Source: Actinomycetota bacterium
GTDB lineage: Bacteria > Actinomycetota > Acidimicrobiia > Acidimicrobiales > Ilumatobacteraceae
Assembly (NCBI GenBank): GCA_009705435.1
Contig: WLTJ01000016.1
Coordinates: 1-13,769, forward strand
Reading direction: 5' to 3'
DNA: 13,769 bases
This document shows, one piece after another, positions 12,793 to 13,769 of this stretch (positions are counted from its first letter, which is position 1; each line of letters starts with the position of its first letter). A model generated the notes under the pieces. That model was not told the origin of the DNA. It made no database searches and worked only from the letters and a program-made list of their open reading frames with translations. Position numbers and translations under genes: made by a program.

Positions 12793-13407
12793 ATGGACCG
12801 CAAAAACCCCATTAACTCGTACATCATTGAATTTGAAACAGCCGTTCAACGTAAGTTGATGCGCCTGAACATCGTCGCCCTACAAGACCAGATGGACGCC
12901 GTCATGTATTGCACACAGTGGCTCCTCAACCACCTGGACAAAATGGATGCTTACTCCCCGGTGCAACTAGCAAGTGCCACGACGAAGCACAGAGTCATTG
13001 AGTTCATCCGCCAACAGAAACAACAAGCGGCCGAACGCGCCCGCGGCACCGACGGCGAATATGTCTCCAACGCCCGACTTGAGAACCTCTCACGAGCTGA
13101 CCAACAAGGTGTCGATGAGGCAACCTTTGTACCGAGCGCTGAGGATCAGTACTTCAGCAATCCCGACCCAGAGACCCTAGAAGCAATCGCCAACGCCCTC
13201 ACCCCAAAACAGAATGAGGTATTCCTGGGTCGTGTTTTCTCAGGGAAAACCGTCACTGAAGTAGCCCATGATCTCAAGGCAAAGCCCAACCAGATCACCA
13301 AATGCTATAAAAGTGCTCAACAACGCCTGCAACTGGCTGTGATCAATAACCCTGAGGGCTTTGGCATCGAGGCTTGGCAAATTGACAAGCACATCAGGGC
13401 GATGTGA
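12793..13407 (+). CDS. Small sigma-factor-like protein, second of a tandem pair
   Basis: A 204-residue protein parallel to its upstream neighbour. Residues about 10-80 are a helical region-2-like part (YIIEFETAVQRKLMRL, then MYCTQWLLNHLDKMDAYSP and HRVIEFIRQQKQQ). The phrases YxxEF, RK-x-x-RM/L and -Y-P--L-SA line up with the first protein at matching spacing. Residues about 125-185 are region-4-like (ALTPKQNEVFLGRVFSGKT followed by the helix-turn-helix EVAHDLKAKPNQITKCYKSAQQRL). The middle, about 80-120, is polar and probably a loose linker. The C-terminus has an extra 20 residues (NPEGFGIEAWQ) not in the first. The ATG follows AAGGAG, which sits in a hairpin. It ends 87 nt before the RNA helicase. 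The pair looks like an old duplication; promoter recognition is unproven. Confidence 0.75.
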   Translation: MDRKNPINSYIIEFETAVQRKLMRLNIVALQDQMDAVMYCTQWLLNHLDKMDAYSPVQLASATTKHRVIEFIRQQKQQAAERARGTDGEYVSNARLENLSRADQQGVDEATFVPSAEDQYFSNPDPETLEAIANALTPKQNEVFLGRVFSGKTVTEVAHDLKAKPNQITKCYKSAQQRLQLAVINNPEGFGIEAWQIDKHIRAM

Positions 13408-13425
13408 CCGATAAAGCTCCGAAAT

Positions 13426-13455
13426 TTGGTATTCAGCGCGGTTGGGGTATATAAG
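13426..13455 (+). promoter_or_regulatory. Possible promoter of the DEAD-box helicase gene
   Basis: TTGGTA at 13426-13431 is followed by TATATA (13448-13453, 16-nt spacer) or TATAAG (13450-13455, 18-nt spacer). Transcription would start about 30 nt before the ATG at 13495. The match is moderate. Confidence 0.4.
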
Positions 13456-13494
13456 CCGTAGGCTGGTCAACCTTACAGAGCAGGAGAAACGCTC

Positions 13495-13769
13495 ATGGAC
13501 ACAATACCCAGCGTGGACACCGGCTTTGCCGATTTAGGACTACGACCAGAACTACTAAAGGCCCTGGCGGGTCTTGGTTATGAGGAACCGACGCCTATTC
13601 AACGCGAGGCCATTCCCCACATGATCAACGGCAAAGACCTTTTAGGTCAAGCCGCAACCGGTACCGGCAAGACGGCAGCATTTGCTCTACCCATTCTGCA
13701 GTTACTTGATATGAGCAACGATCGACCATCGCCAGTGGCTTTGGTTCTTGTGCCAACCCGTGAACTTGC
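13495..13769 (+). CDS. DEAD-box ATP-dependent RNA helicase, N-terminal part
   Basis: The first 91 residues of a DEAD-box helicase, an ATP-driven enzyme that remodels RNA in ribosome assembly, mRNA decay or cold adaptation. The family motifs appear in order: the isolated F11 and the Q motif (GYEEPTPIQREAIP, Gln36), motif I (AATGTGKTA, 53-61) and motif Ia (PTREL, 87-91). The gene leaves the window there, so the DEAD box itself and the second RecA-like domain are not seen. The ATG at 13495 follows AGGAG by 8 nt and a plausible promoter. The exact family member (DeaD/CsdA, RhlE or other) cannot be told from this part. Confidence 0.95.
   Translation, partial: MDTIPSVDTGFADLGLRPELLKALAGLGYEEPTPIQREAIPHMINGKDLLGQAATGTGKTAAFALPILQLLDMSNDRPSPVALVLVPTREL

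Noticed and set aside
1..13769. CRISPR array, tRNA or rRNA gene, insertion sequence or prophage
   Set aside because: No spaced direct repeats of CRISPR type, no cloverleaf or rRNA signature, and no transposase, integrase or phage structural gene was seen on reading both strands.

Overview
The window looks like a piece of actinobacterial chromosome, most plausibly from the Acidimicrobiia or a related freshwater or marine lineage. By eye the G+C is close to 50 percent, with purine-rich Shine-Dalgarno sites in front of several genes. The main taxonomic clue is a fused PafB-PafC type double-WYL regulator, a family known from Actinobacteria. The assignment is an inference; there is no rRNA or tRNA in the window.

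Layout. 1-1057 (minus): a free-standing B12-binding subunit of a methylmalonyl-CoA mutase type enzyme, followed 14 nt later by sucC, which runs off the left edge. 1191-1703 (plus): a small membrane-anchored protein of unknown function. 1717-2517 (minus): a PhyH-family Fe(II)/2-oxoglutarate oxygenase, divergent from a Nudix hydrolase (2572-3099, plus). 3151-3474 (plus): a small basic protein. 3611-5083 (plus): an ADP-ribosylglycohydrolase fused to a cysteine phosphatase. 9431-5043 (minus): a compact three-gene operon with an unknown 509-residue protein, the PafBC-like regulator and an unknown helical protein. Its last gene overlaps the end of the glycohydrolase gene tail to tail. 9527-10240 (plus): an unknown cysteine-containing protein, divergent from that operon. 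10241-10746: about 500 nt of non-coding DNA with short repeats, a strong hairpin and a near-consensus promoter. 10747-11931 (plus): a MerR-type DNA-binding domain fused to a macro domain. 12102-13407 (plus): two paralogous small proteins resembling sigma factors. 13495 to the right edge: a DEAD-box RNA helicase.

How the genes may work together. The left end is central metabolism (propionyl/methylmalonyl-CoA to succinyl-CoA to succinate). The middle is regulatory and accessory. Two separate genes handle or sense ADP-ribose (DraG-phosphatase and MerR-macro), and they flank an operon built around a regulator of the DNA-damage-responsive PafBC type. A working hypothesis is a stress or defence neighbourhood that uses ADP-ribose or a phosphorylated derivative as substrate or signal. 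Nothing in the sequence proves functional coupling. The most unusual items are the DraG-phosphatase fusion, the MerR-macro fusion with dyads in its own promoter, the PafBC-centred three-gene operon, and the tandem sigma-like pair with a hairpin carrying the Shine-Dalgarno site of the second gene.
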